A stretch of 64,000 bases of DNA from Nematostella vectensis (lineage: Eukaryota; Cnidaria; Anthozoa; Actiniaria; Edwardsiidae). The notes under the pieces are model-generated. The model was not told the origin of the DNA and ran no database searches. It was given only the letters and a program-made list of their open reading frames with translations. A program made the translations under genes and the position numbers. Positions 42,001 to 52,978 of this stretch are shown here, piece after piece. The stretch covers positions 18,970,927 to 19,034,926 of the forward strand of contig NC_064034.1 in assembly GCF_932526225.1 (NCBI RefSeq), read 5' to 3'. How positions within the stretch are numbered: position 1 is the stretch's first letter; every line of letters begins with the position of its first letter.

Positions 42001-45000
42001 TTTTATGGTATGTGTTTCTGTGCCAAAGTTACTTAAACAAAAAATAATAACTACATGTACATGAACAGAGAGGCATTCAGTTTTAAGGGTGATTTTCATT
42101 AAGATGCCACTTCTATAAAAGCATAATGTAGAAACATTATCATGCTAACCTATCTGTTGCTTCTTTTTCTTTGCTTTAGGATTACTTGCTGCCTCTCTGT
42201 CAGCACTAGTCTCGGGAACGGGCGCAAGAAGAGCAGTGACTGATGCGTCATATGTATGATGAATGTCAGCCAGACGATGTAGTGGGAGGTCTGTGATGAG
42301 GTCACAGCTAATGACAATTACATCTTTCTGTTAAAAATTAACAAACGTTTACAATCATTATTACTGACTCACTAATTGAAGCTAACAAGGTGGAGCATGT
42401 ACAGGGTTTTTCAAAAGTTCGTGGAAACTTTAAAGATGCTCTTATCCACTGAGATGCCAACAGACTAACAGTTAGAAAAATAGCAAAAATTCTAGGAAGA
42501 AGCAAGAGTTTGGTTTCAAAGTGTACTCGAGTTTGGCGAAGTTTAGCCGACAAGCCAAGAAGTGGAATGCCGAAAGTGCTAAACCAAGCTGCAAAATGGT
42601 AGTCGAAAATGCCAAGAGAGTACAAGAAAGGATATTCATCCAGAAAAAAAATATATCCCAAGAGAAAAGCTATCTTAGGGTTTTTGTTAACCGTCTGGAG
42701 ATACATGACCAGGAAGGGTTGGAAACCTTTCAAGCAGCAGAAAAAGCCATTATTGAGCACCCAGCAAAAAAAAATCCCATTTGAAGTTTGCACGGAAGTA
42801 CAAATCTCTGTCCGATTCTGAATGGGAAACTTTCTATTTACTGACGAGTGCCCTAAATACTTGCTTTATCTCCCCAACTAAAAAAACAATGTTGTTTGAG
42901 GATCTCAAGAGACCAAAGTTCCCCCGTCTTGGCATGACCAGGTAGCATGACTGGTCGTGGCTTAACTTCACTACACTTTCTACCCCAGGGTCGAACAGTA
43001 AATTCAGAATACTACATCAAGAGAATCCTGGAAAAGGGAGTTAAACCTTTTTCAAGGAAATCCAATTCTGAAAACCTTGCGAAGAGAATGCTGTTTTCAA
43101 ATGAACGGTTTATGGTATTCGTGCAAGATGGAGCACCAGCTCATACCACTAAGGCAAGTCAGCACTGGTGCAAGAAAAACCTACCTGCTTCCCTAGAAAA
43201 AGCAGAATGGCTGGCTAACTCACCTGACCTCAATCCAATTGAGAACTTGTGGGGCATTATCGATGAAGAAACCTACCGTGATCCTCAGCCCAAGACAATG
43301 ACATCACTGAAATCCCGATTAAAGGAATGTGTCATTGTGTCGGTGCCAAGAATGTGTCATTGTCTACTCTGAGTAAACTTTCTCACTCCATGCCACAGCT
43401 TCTTAAGAACGTCACCAAAGCAAAAGGAGGACACACAAACTATTGACATTCATATGGTAGCTTGCTACATTATTGTATTTTATTTTGGTAACATTTTGTT
43501 GAAGTCTGACCATCAGAACTGAGGTTATAACAATTTGAAAGTGTCCACAAACTTTTGAAACACCCTGTAGAACTTGAAGTTGGATAAATTGAACTCCTTG
43601 ATTACTCTAACAGACCTCGAGTTCCATAGAAACTAATCTTCAGTTATCATACTTAGTTAAAACTTGAAATCTTTGCTAACTTGAACAGTTATTTTGTTTT
43701 CCTAAAGGGCTGAATCAATAGGGTTTCAATGTAGTTCTAAGAGAGGTATTACCTTAACTTAGTCTGTGTTATTCTGAGGTGTTAACATTTCACAGCTTTG
43801 CAGTTTCAAAATGTTATGTTCAGTAAAACTTTCAGAGATTTCACAGACTGGTTTTATTCCTTTCCCCCTTAACTGATTAAAACTGCATAATCATGTTGTA
43901 GTAGGAAAGCACATACCTCAATCACATCTTTAATATGTCGAAGAGAATCTGCAGTACCCATGTCAATGTCATCAGGGATTGTTTTGAGCTCAAACTTGAG
44001 TTTTGGATTACAATACATGGTCAATGCATGAGAGACTTCTGCTGCTTCTGCTTCTAGCGTGACAACTATAATTTCTGAAAATAGTATTGAATGAACTGAT
44101 TAGATGCAATTACGAGAACATGACTTACTTTACTACATCATAAAAGGCTCTCCCATTATACATGCGTCTAAGGAATCATGTGATATTTAACAAATTTAAC
44201 AATTAAATGCTTGGACTGCATTTGAACTATCAGTGTATGCTATAAGAAATCATCTAAGATAACTAACTATTTGTATGTAATACAGTACCGCTCACGAACA
44301 TACAGTAGGGACACTGTCCCTATGTTCGTGAGCGGTACTGTATCACATTTAGTTTTAGTCATCTTAGGTGATTTCTTATACAATAAAACAAACTCTATAT
44401 ATGTAAATTGACCCTTTGCTCTTTCAAAAAAGACTCCTGTACAGCATTCTAGGGTAGATAAGTTTGTTACACCTATTCAGAACAGTGTGTACAGGCCTGT
44501 AGCCAGAATCAAAATTTGCCTCATGCTGGCTACAGACCTGGTGTAGATTATTTTGTATTTCAGAAAAAGTTTGCACTCAGAGAATCAATGTGTTGTGACC
44601 TGCAGTGCTTCATGAGTGTAAATGAATAAGCGAATAAGCATAGATTAAAACAAATACAGTTTTGGAAAGCTATGATATTCTTGTTGATGTGCCTGTAAAC
44701 AAAAGACCAAGATTTGGCCATCAATTAACCTCTATGGGTTACAAGACATGGATTCATGGGTGCAAACATATTCAAAATCAATGTTATTAGAAACCTGAGT
44801 GCCAGAAGTGTACCAGGTATTCAGTATTTGGGCATGAACCCCCAGCTCTGGGGTATCTAGGAGTGTTTGTCTTTAGTGTGAATCTTTTACCATTAGATAG
44901 AAACAAATGCAATAAAAAACATTATGGTTAATTACTTTTTATTTGAAAATCTATCATTTTTATGTATTGCAATTACACCAAAAAGCTAGTAGCTAGTCTT

Positions 45001-45236
45001 AAAAAGGTGTCACTTGGGTATTTTATTTCTTATTTTTGTAAAGACTTTGACACAATACATCAATTATACGCCGATCGTGCATTACCTTCGAAACCCGCCT
45101 TTTCGAGTGTGTTGATAGGATACCATATTAGTGGCAGGTTCCCTACAGGCAGTAGAGCTTTAGGGATGTCTTCGCTGATGGGATACATGCGGGAACCACT
45201 GCCCGCTGCCATTATTACAGCTTGGAATTCCGCCAT
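39073..45236 (-). CDS. EIF2B3: Translation initiation factor eIF2B subunit gamma
   Basis: Gamma subunit of eIF2B, the guanine-nucleotide exchange factor for eIF2 in the cytosol; with epsilon it forms the catalytic subcomplex. Exons: 45236-45086, 44074-43917, 42327-42150, 41917-41809, 41672-41583, 41481-41345, 40929-40745, 40565-40485, 40036-39888, 39400-39297 and probably 39143-39073. Phases agree throughout and give about 470 residues (human 452). [20 protein letters not shown].. and [20 protein letters not shown] form the nucleotidyltransferase-like start. [14 protein letters not shown] and [13 protein letters not shown] follow. The carboxyl part has left-handed beta-helix hexapeptides ([50 protein letters not shown]). 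The last exon is chosen because it is in phase after TIGEG, behind a TTTCTAG acceptor, and ends in TAA, but its sequence does not clearly match the usual tail. It is divergent from the glutamine synthetase gene. Confidence 0.92.
42400..43569 (+). mobile_element. Decayed Tc1/mariner-superfamily transposon (DD37E-type spacing)
   Basis: Inverted ends TACAGGGTTTTTCAAAAGTT and the complement of AACTTTTGAAACACCCTGTA match at 18 of 20 positions. Both ends lie at TA, the usual target. Inside, in several frames, is a Tc1/mariner-like transposase. An HTH stretch ([20 protein letters not shown]) comes first, then LFTDEC with the first Asp near 42842. [17 protein letters not shown] carries the second Asp and [15 protein letters not shown] the Glu (open frame 42947-43372). 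Thirty-seven residues lie between the second Asp and the Glu. Frameshifts and stops in the amino half show it is inactive. It is inserted in EIF2B3 intron 2, on the opposite strand. Confidence 0.9.
44241..44383. repeat. Snap-back element with ~65-bp arms
   Basis: The core TACAGTACCGCTCACGAACA at 44281 is exactly mirrored by TGTTCGTGAGCGGTACTGTA ending at 44342. Imperfect symmetry extends out to ATAAGAAATCATCTAAGAT and ATCTTAGGTGATTTCTTAT. The inner ends resemble Tc1/mariner termini (TACAGT..ACTGTA). It lies in EIF2B3 intron 1. Confidence 0.9.
44492..44540. repeat. Small inverted repeat
   Basis: CAGGCCTGTAGCCAG and CTGGCTACAGACCTG pair at 14 of 15 positions around a 19-base loop in EIF2B3 intron 1. 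It could be a solo MITE remnant. Confidence 0.7.
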
Positions 45237-46820
45237 AGTGCGAGATTTAAGGCCCCCAAACCCGAAACAATGCCTCAGATACTTATTGAAGTATTTGCTG
45301 TTGCCAAAAGTAGAAATCGCTGCGAGAAGCGAAAGATAAATGATTTTCAAGTCATTTTCAGTAAAAAGTCTCCTTTTGAGAGAACCTTCCTTGGTTGTTG
45401 CGAGGCTACTCAGCTACTCAATGGGATGTACGCTGGTTCCAAGCTGCGCGGGCTCGAAAGGATAGAACAATTCCACAATTCTCAATACCCCCCCCCCCCC
45501 CCCCCCCCATAAAAGTAATAGAGAATAACAAAAACAATGAAAACAGAAGTCATCGCTCGCCCACCGTGTTCTCTGCAGTGGCTAAAAGAGCTATGATGAT
45601 ATTCTCATATTTCCGGGACCGCCCGGGTGACTTTGGCATGACAATAAACTGCTTTGCTAAACGGCTTTCAACTCACTGCCAGCTATCCAACCTAAAAACA
45701 GAATTTTAAATTTGGAATATCAATGCTCATCTCAATTACCTGAAGCAAAAAAAAAAAAAGAAATTGAATGGCAAAAATCTAGACAATTCCATGAATATAA
45801 TTCCAAACTTTAAAGCATTCTGTGCTTCTTCCTTGGTCCGTTTTAGCTTATGATTTGCACACTTCCAGCCGTGACTTGTATTTCTCAGAGTCAGCGAGGT
45901 GTGACAGCAAGGCTGTGCTCGCGCGACCGCAACCCGCAAACTGAAATTGTAACAAACTTCAGTCCTTAGACTGGACAATTTTGAACATACAGTATATGTT
46001 CGGTCTCGACTCCCTCCCCCCCCCCTCTCTATGTTATTATCTGAATAGTCAATGTTTTTAACCATCAAAGCCAGTAGCCGCAAAGGACTCACTTTTTTTT
46101 TCTTCTCTCTCCTTCGTGCTCGGTAATATTTTTGTTTGTTCTTTACTGTGATAAAAAAAATCTGTATAAAGCCGTCCATTTTCCGCTCTGTCACTTCTTC
46201 CCAAATTACCGCGAAGCTAAGCCCTCGAATTTCTATCTGAAATAGTGCTGTGCTGATTTATTTTCTGAAGATTTTGGCTTTCGCGAAATTTTATTTTTTT
46301 GATTGTCGTTTATCCTAATCCTTCAAATTTTCTACCAAGATGGACTAAAAATATGAAAAGAAATCTAAACGCCTTTTGTGTTTTCCAAAATACTTTTACC
46401 TCTAAATGGAGGCCTTCATCTTCAGTTTGCTAAGCAGCTTCTTCTCTTTAAACACCGATATGTTTTATTTTTCTTCTGAAAAACCTTCAGCGAGAAAATG
46501 CCCCCCCCCCCCCCTGGCTATGGACTTTGAGACGGACATATAATAGAAGTAGTTAGATATTCACTGGGTCTTTTTGTACGAATTCGACGCGCACTTTGAC
46601 CTTAACAGGTATTTGGGATTATTGACACACTTTATAAAGGAAAAAAAAGAGGGACGTGGGATATAAAAACTTGCTCGCTGGCATTTAACCTGCCATCCTT
46701 GCTAGCCAAATCTCTAATTGCGCTATTTATTTAGGTTGTAGTAGTTATTGTTTGTTTGAGCGACAAGAAGCTCATGCGAGTGGAGTGACATTCACGTGCT
46801 TGTGAAGATTCTCGCATTGT
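45237..46820. other. Divergent intergenic DNA, EIF2B3 / glutamine synthetase
   Basis: Holds the EIF2B3 promoter and 5' UTR side and the distal glutamine synthetase promoter. C-runs lie at 45488-45508 and 46501-46514. No exon is recognised; the open frames here lack any family signature. Confidence 0.5.
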
Positions 46821-46821
46821 T

Positions 46822-46870
46822 ATTGGTCGAAAACCATGGTGCCGGTGACGTCACACACTGTATTTATTGA
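46822..46870 (+). promoter_or_regulatory. Glutamine synthetase core promoter: inverted CCAAT, CRE, TATA-like
   Basis: ATTGG at 46822, the full palindromic cAMP-response element TGACGTCA at 46846-46853 and a TATA-like TATTTATT at 46861-46868 lie in order. The spacing suits initiation at about 46890, just ahead of the non-coding first exon. The elements are seen directly; their use is inferred. Confidence 0.7.
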
Positions 46871-46889
46871 GAGACGTGCCACTTTTCAA

Positions 46890-47060
46890 ACATCACTTCG
46901 CTGAACCTTGGTGAGTTAGAATTTCTCGGTGATGTCTGAGATTTTTTCTTTCGTGTTCATATAGGGTACTGCCGCTGAATGTGTCCTGAATCTTGTTTTA
47001 TCTCTACAGCATTTTCAAATTCACGTAGAATCTTGCTAGAAGTAGACACATCGAACAGCC
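46890..47060 (+). other. Glutamine synthetase 5' UTR with intron
   Basis: A non-coding exon ends at 46910 (CTGAACCTTG|GTGAGT). The intron runs 46911-47009 and ends TTTATCTCTACAG. The second UTR part, 47010-47060, leads into the ATG at 47061. The true transcription start is not known. Confidence 0.65.
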
Positions 47061-49674
47061 ATGGTTGCAGATAAGAGAACCGTGAGCGATAGACATGTGG
47101 TGCTCGAGAAGTATCAACGCCTAGACCAAGGAGACCGCGTGCAAGCTCTGTACATCTGGGTCGACGGATCCGGCGAGGGAATCAGATGTAAATCCAGAAC
47201 CCTTGACAAGCCTCCAAAGTCCCATGAAGATTTACCAATCTGGAATTTCGATGGTTCCAGTACTGCACAAGCCGAAGGCTGTAACAGCGATGTCTACCTT
47301 CACCCAATTAACATTTTCAAAGACCCCTTTCGCGGAGGAAATAACATCCTTGTCCTCTGCGAAACCTATCAGTTCGACCACAAGCCCACCAGAACCAACA
47401 AGAGAAAGACTTGTTTTGATGTTATGGAGAGCGAGAAAGTCAAGGTAAAGATTTTACTGACCACTTCACCCACCTTTCATCGTCCACGTTGTTTGTAGTG
47501 TTAGTTTTCAAAACTTCGTAAACCGTTCGAAATTAGTGTTTGGTACCCCCTTTTCGCTTGTATTTTGTATAAGATCAAGCTTATTTGATTAGTTGTTTTA
47601 TGATGGTTATTTCGGCTACATAAGGATAAAAAATACGCCTTTTATTCGTTCGAAAATATAAATTAAAGTAGGTGTTCGTTTTGGCGGGACCGAACCGCCA
47701 TTTTGACCTCTCGAGAGCGAAGCAAATCTTATAAAATCATATAAATAATCCTTCATTTGTATCAGCGGTTTATGGGAAACCTCGTACAAACAGCTCTCGT
47801 CCCTTCCGAGATCAAGTAATTTGGCACCGGCTAAAACGATTATTATTGAAAATCAAACTACTATTTATAAGCACCCGAATGGACTTTGCACTTGTGAACA
47901 ACAAAACAGCAGTGTTATTTTCGCCTCGCTGTATGTAGCCGTTATGTTGACAATAATTTGTTTTTACTTAATCCCGTTCTCAAGCCATCTTGGGTGTATT
48001 TGATACCCTTTTGGTGCCAGCATGAGGTTTATTGGCAAAGTTCCTAGCCAGGAAACCGGCGTCGTTTTGATTTCCAAATGCAAATGTACGAGAAGCTGAC
48101 TATTTTTGTTTGGTATTTATGCTTTTTCTAATTAAGATACGAAACCGCTTTAACACTCCCAAAGGGAATATTTTTATACACTACCAAAGGAAATATTTTT
48201 ATCCATTATAGAAAATATTCTTTTCCGCAATCCAATAAAAAAATGTTGTCGGTGTTTTGCATATTGCATCACCCAGAACAAGAAAGAATCAAACAATCAA
48301 ATTCGCCATTGTTTATCGATAACGCCGTGGGATTCTATGCACTGTCTTTTGAAATCCTTTAAAATTGGGTGTAATATGATTCTTGGGATTTATATAATTC
48401 GTTCTGTTAGCACTTAAAGCCGGTTTGTCTTGTTTCCGTTGCTGAATGATTGTAGAGCATGCGGAGTAACCTTGGCGAGCGGAAATCATGTGAGACCAAT
48501 GACGTCCAAAAATAAATTTTCTCTTTTATATTGGTCCCAGGAGAACTTGACATTTTTACCTGAACAGCATATTTTTAATAACTTAATTCATTTCATATTT
48601 ATCATTACCAAATTAATAATATATTTTTTTACAGCCCCATCGTCCATGGTTTGGCATTGAACAAGAATACACCCTGCTTGACATAGATGGTCACCCACTT
48701 GGATGGCCCAAGGGTGGCTTCCCAGGACCCCAAGGACCATACTATTGTGGTGTTGGGACCAACAAAGTGTTCGGCCGAGAGATTGTTGAGGCTCACTACC
48801 GCGCCTGCTTGTACGCTGGTGTCAAGATCGCTGGTACCAATGCTGAAGTCATGCCTGCCCAGGTATAGGACATTACTGCTGCAAATTTAGGGCTTATGTA
48901 GTTTCGTACCTATGCTATAGATATGGTGGTCCCATACAAGAATAATATGCATCAGCCAAGGGCATAATGAGTGGGTTCAATTATAGAGGGGCTAAGACTA
49001 TCCACAGCCTATGATTTGTAAAATGTCTAGTTGCCCTTTTGCTTAATTATTGGTTGGTTGTTTTACAGTGGGAATTCCAAGTTGGACCTTGCGAAGGTAT
49101 TGAGATGGGAGACCACTTGTGGGTTGCCAGATATCTGCTGCACCGTGTGGCAGAGGATTTTGGTGTGATAGTCACATTTGACCCCAAGCCCATGCCTGGT
49201 GACTGGAATGGCGCAGGTGCTCACTGCAACTACAGGTTAGTTCTTGCCCTTTTTTTTTTTTTTTTTCAAGATAGTTACTGTTTGATGATGGTATTGGGTC
49301 AGTGTTTCAAAACTCAATGTCTTACAATTCATCTTCTCTTCTTCAGCACGGAGGAGATGAGAGAAGAGGGTGGTATGGTACACATCTACACCGCCATTGA
49401 GAAACTAGAGAAGAACCATGACTACCACATCAGGTCCTATGATCCCAACGAGGGGCGTGACAATGCCCGCAGATTGACAGGAGCCCATGAGACATCCCGC
49501 ATTGACCAGTTCTCCCATGGTGTAGCCAACAGGGGTGCTAGTGTGAGAATACCACGTCAGTGTGCTGAGGATGGCAAGGGCTACCTGGAGGACAGAAGAC
49601 CATCATCCAACTGTGATCCTTACTCTGTGACAGAAGCCATTGTCAGAACAACAGTTCTTGATTACCAGCCTTGA
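47061..49674 (+). CDS. GLUL: Glutamine synthetase
   Basis: Type II (eukaryotic) glutamine synthetase: ATP + glutamate + ammonia to glutamine, cytosolic decamer. Exons 47061-47444, 48635-48862, 49069-49235 and 49347-49674 join in phase to 368 residues (human 373). Family signatures in order: [47 protein letters not shown], the ATP/glutamate-site [22 protein letters not shown]-like [34 protein letters not shown] and [16 protein letters not shown]. Nothing is missing. The upstream CRE and non-coding first exon are listed separately. Poly(A) signal AATAAA at about 50002. Confidence 0.97.
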
Positions 49675-51064
49675 GGAGCAGAAAAGATTAAAATAATTGC
49701 TTTACTAAAGCAGGGGGGGAGGAGATGGGGAATACCACAATATTTGTGCTGGATCGCAAGGGGTTGGACATTGTTACAGTCATGAACAATTAGATTGAAT
49801 TATTGCAGCAAGGTTCATAGAATAGAGATATATGAGCAACAAGGGAAAATGGGTGGTATTTAATTACATCGACAATCATGTTTTAGCACATTCACTGTTT
49901 ATATCGTTTTTGTGATTTCACTTTATTAATGTTTTTGGTTATTTTAATTAGAAATGTATTTATTCTGTAAATTGTTGAAACGTAAATTAATAGTAGTTTA
50001 TAATAAAGATATGTAATTTAATACTGCTTGGTTGTGTCAGTTGTACTAAGTGAAGACTAATCAAAGTAATGCCTAAATTCAAAGTTTGCACCCTACTACC
50101 ATGCTTCCATACTGTACTGCTATGAATTTATGGAAATCCTATGGATTTGTTGCTGTTGTGCTATAGGAAGTATTCTGAACCGTGTTTTGATGGGAAACTT
50201 AGGCCCCATGGAGGCTACTGGAAGATAAAGCTGCATTCAGCTTGGGTAGTACGATACTTAACTGCTTATAAGATAGTTTTTTCCAGATTAGCCTTAACAG
50301 GTACTATTTTAAATTTTATGCCACTTTGGTTCTTAAATAGGTTCTTAAGTTTAAAGAAAAGTTAAAATAGTTATTGCTGGTATAAGTGCAACAACTAAAG
50401 TGCAAAATGTCCTTACCAGCCTGGCCTTCGTAAAATATGTGGTCATGACCCTTTAATACCTTTTATTATTCTCAAAATATATCCATGTTCCTTTAACTAT
50501 TTGTGAGTTGGGCTATAAAGTGCGTGGGCTCCGTGATTGGTACGCATGCGTTTTCCACTGAGTGGGAGGTATCTGTTGGTGAGCTGGTTTCACCAGTTTT
50601 GAAAATTGTTACCGTGTATGTTGGAGACCATAGAAACAACCTTGATGACGATGTTATGTTTTTCACTAGCCTAAAAAAAAAAACAAAGGTGTATTATGAG
50701 CATCGTTTACTACATGAGAATTTTTTTTTTACTCCAAGGTAGCCCGTGCCCCCTCTAACATCTAATATATATATGTTTTTTAAATTGAAGAAACTGACGA
50801 TGATTCTGTGTTTCCTTTCTATGACAAACCGCCAAACAAGAGATTTAGTGATGTGTTGATTTGCCTATGAGAGCACAAACTATATGCGAGATATCCGTCG
50901 GCATACCCATCAAATATAGTCGCACTTAGAAAAAGAACATCCCGACACCCATATTTGAAATCTGGTGGATTCGAAGTCCAAATTGGAAATAGTACCCCCT
51001 TTAAGACCAGAGGGACGGAGGGGTTTTACTTATAACGAAATGCAGTTTGTCATATCCCTGACTC

Positions 51065-51235
51065 ATAATCCTCGGGGCCGTAGCAGGGGGTGGGGCACTG
51101 GGAGCATGTCCTCCCTCCCCCAATAATTAAAAAAAAAATAAGGAAATGACAAGGGGCGTGGCTGTGCCCCTCCAATATTTTCTTAATATTTCTGTATTGT
51201 GCCTCCCCCATCTTACGTGGCCTGTTTCAGCTCTG
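51065..51235 (+). repeat. Dispersed repeat fragment, same family as 31465-31575
   Basis: GGAAATGACAAGGGGCGTGG..CTGTGCCCCTCC and TTTTCTTAATATTTCTGTATTG..TGCC parallel the copy in the transporter intron. The preceding GGCCGTAGCAGGGGGTGGGG resembles the G-rich head of the other small elements here. Confidence 0.7.
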
Positions 51236-51240
51236 CATCG

Positions 51241-51302
51241 ATCAGTCTATGGACTGAGTGTGAATTAATTAGTTTCACACCCGGGCCATGCATTTAATTG
51301 AG
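51241..51302. repeat. ~60-bp repeat, inverted copy at 61681-61739
   Basis: AGTCTATGGACTGAGTGTGA..ATTAATTAGTTTCACACCCG..GGCCATGCATTTAATTGAGG is found reverse-complemented at 61681-61739 with few changes. The two copies lie outside the two ends of the opposed satellite arrays. Confidence 0.85.
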
Positions 51303-51908
51303 GTCTGGGCCCCGAAGCGTAGCGAGCAACGGGTTTACAACGGTTTTAGGGGAATTTTTCACGGAAATGATTATCAATCATTTGGATAACGATATGATAT
51401 TTTACATCGTGTTTAACTTATATCCTGGTGCAAGAATCATGTGAAAAAAGCGGCGCTTTTCTCGAGAAATTCACGCGACTAGCTAACAGAACAGTGCATT
51501 CGAGAATGGCGCCGAAAACGGAACCATGGACACGTCAAGTGGTAATGGCGAATGAGCTGCTTCTCTGAGTTACAGTCACTGATTTCCAGATAAAAGGTAA
51601 AGTTTATTTTAGAAGTGTTATGCCTCATTGGTAAGTATATGCGATTGCTTCCACTGTTTGTAGATTGTGAGTTGTAAGGCCTTTTTAAAGACAGAACCCG
51701 TATTTGGTGTCGAGTTATGATTCGAAATTCTTGTTGATATTACGTTAAACCTGTCTTTATATATCTAGGTGATTACCTTGCCTAGTCTCGTGAAAACTTA
51801 TCGGTTTTACATAATTTTTTGTACATTATGAAAATGGGGACCTGTTTTGTTTCCCCAACTAGCACTCGTGTAAAAGAATTACTTTGCTTGGTTACACAAA
51901 TAATATAC

Positions 51909-52685
51909 TGGTGGAGAGGACGGTACTCTTGCCGAACACCAGGGTCCAACGAGGCAAGAGGTGGAGAGGACGGTACTCTTGCCGAACACCAGGGTCCAAC
52001 GAGGCAACAGGTGGAGAGGACCGTACACCAGGGTCCAACGAGGCAACAGGTGGAGAGGACCGTACTCTTGCCGAACACCAGGGTCCAACGAGGCAAGAGG
52101 TGGAGAGGACCGTACTCTTGCCGAACACCAGGGTCTAACGAGGCAACAGGTGGAGAGGACCGTACTCTTGCCGAACACCAGGGTCTAACGAGGCAAGAGG
52201 TGGAGAGGACCGTACTCTTGCCGAACACCAGGGTCCAACGAGGCAACAGGTGGAGAGGACCGTACTCTTGCCGAACACCAGGGTCTAACGAGGCAAGAGG
52301 TGGAGAGGACCGTACTCTTGCCGAACACCAGGGTCTAACGAGGCAAGAGGTGGAGAGGACCGTACTCTTGCCGAACACCAGGGTCTAACGAGGCAAGAGG
52401 TGGAGAGGACCGTACTCTTGCCGAACACCAGGGTCTAACGAGGAAACAGGTGGAGAGGACCGTACTCTTGCCGAACACCAGGGTCCAACGAGGCAAGAGT
52501 TGGAGAGGACGGTACTCTTGCCGAACACCAGGGTCTAACGAGGCAAGAGGTGGAGAGGACCGTACTCTTGCCGAACACCAGGGTCTAACGAGGCAAGAGG
52601 TGGAGAGGACCGTACTCTTGCCGAACACCAGGGTCCAACGAGGCAACAGGTGGAGAGGACCGTACACCAGGGTCCAACGAGGCAT
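51909..52685 (+). repeat. 50-bp satellite, left array (forward orientation, ~16 units)
   Basis: The unit starts GTGGAGAGGACCGTACTCTT and continues GCCGAACACCAGGGTCC then AACGAGGCAAGAG, 50 bp. Two units (near 52020 and 52660) lack the CTCTTGCCGAA segment. Variant positions are GGTCC/GGTCT and GGCAAGAG/GGCAACAG. The array is the reverse complement of the array starting at 52979. Confidence 0.95.
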
Positions 52686-52863
52686 ACACCTGTTGAGGAG
52701 ATAGACAACTTTAATCAATACATGAGTTATTTGGGCGTAACACAAGGTACCACAGGGGCACGCTGCATTTGCTAAGGGTGTTATCGTGATTTTACCTAGA
52801 TTTTGAGTTTGGCGAATAAGGTATTCACCATTTTCATTTTTATTGCTTCAATCATATGTAAGT

Positions 52864-52974
52864 ATTTCCCTGCTAGCAGAGGCCTCTTTTCTCTGTAGTT
52901 CGCTGGGCTGGAGTTCCTCGCGAACTCCAGCCCAGCGAAATACAGAGAAAAGAGGCCTCTGCTAGCAGGGAAAT
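52864..52974. repeat. 111-bp near-perfect palindrome between opposed arrays
   Basis: Arms of 53 bases, starting ATTTCCCTGCTAGCAGAGGC and ending at GGCTGGAGTTC, pair with one mismatch around a five-base loop (CTCGC). It sits immediately before the first unit of the right array, 178 bp after the end of the left array. Confidence 0.97.
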
Positions 52975-52978
52975 GTAT

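Larger units (their letters stand above)
49675..51905. other. Glutamine synthetase 3' UTR and intergenic DNA
   Basis: The 3' UTR probably ends about 50025. Beyond it lie dispersed repeat pieces (51065-51235 and 51241-51302) and unremarkable sequence up to the 50-bp satellite. No exon recognised. Confidence 0.5.

Noticed and set aside
45736-46194. Minus-strand 152-codon frame between EIF2B3 and glutamine synthetase
   Set aside because: Low-complexity K/F runs from homopolymers, no family signature and no splice context.
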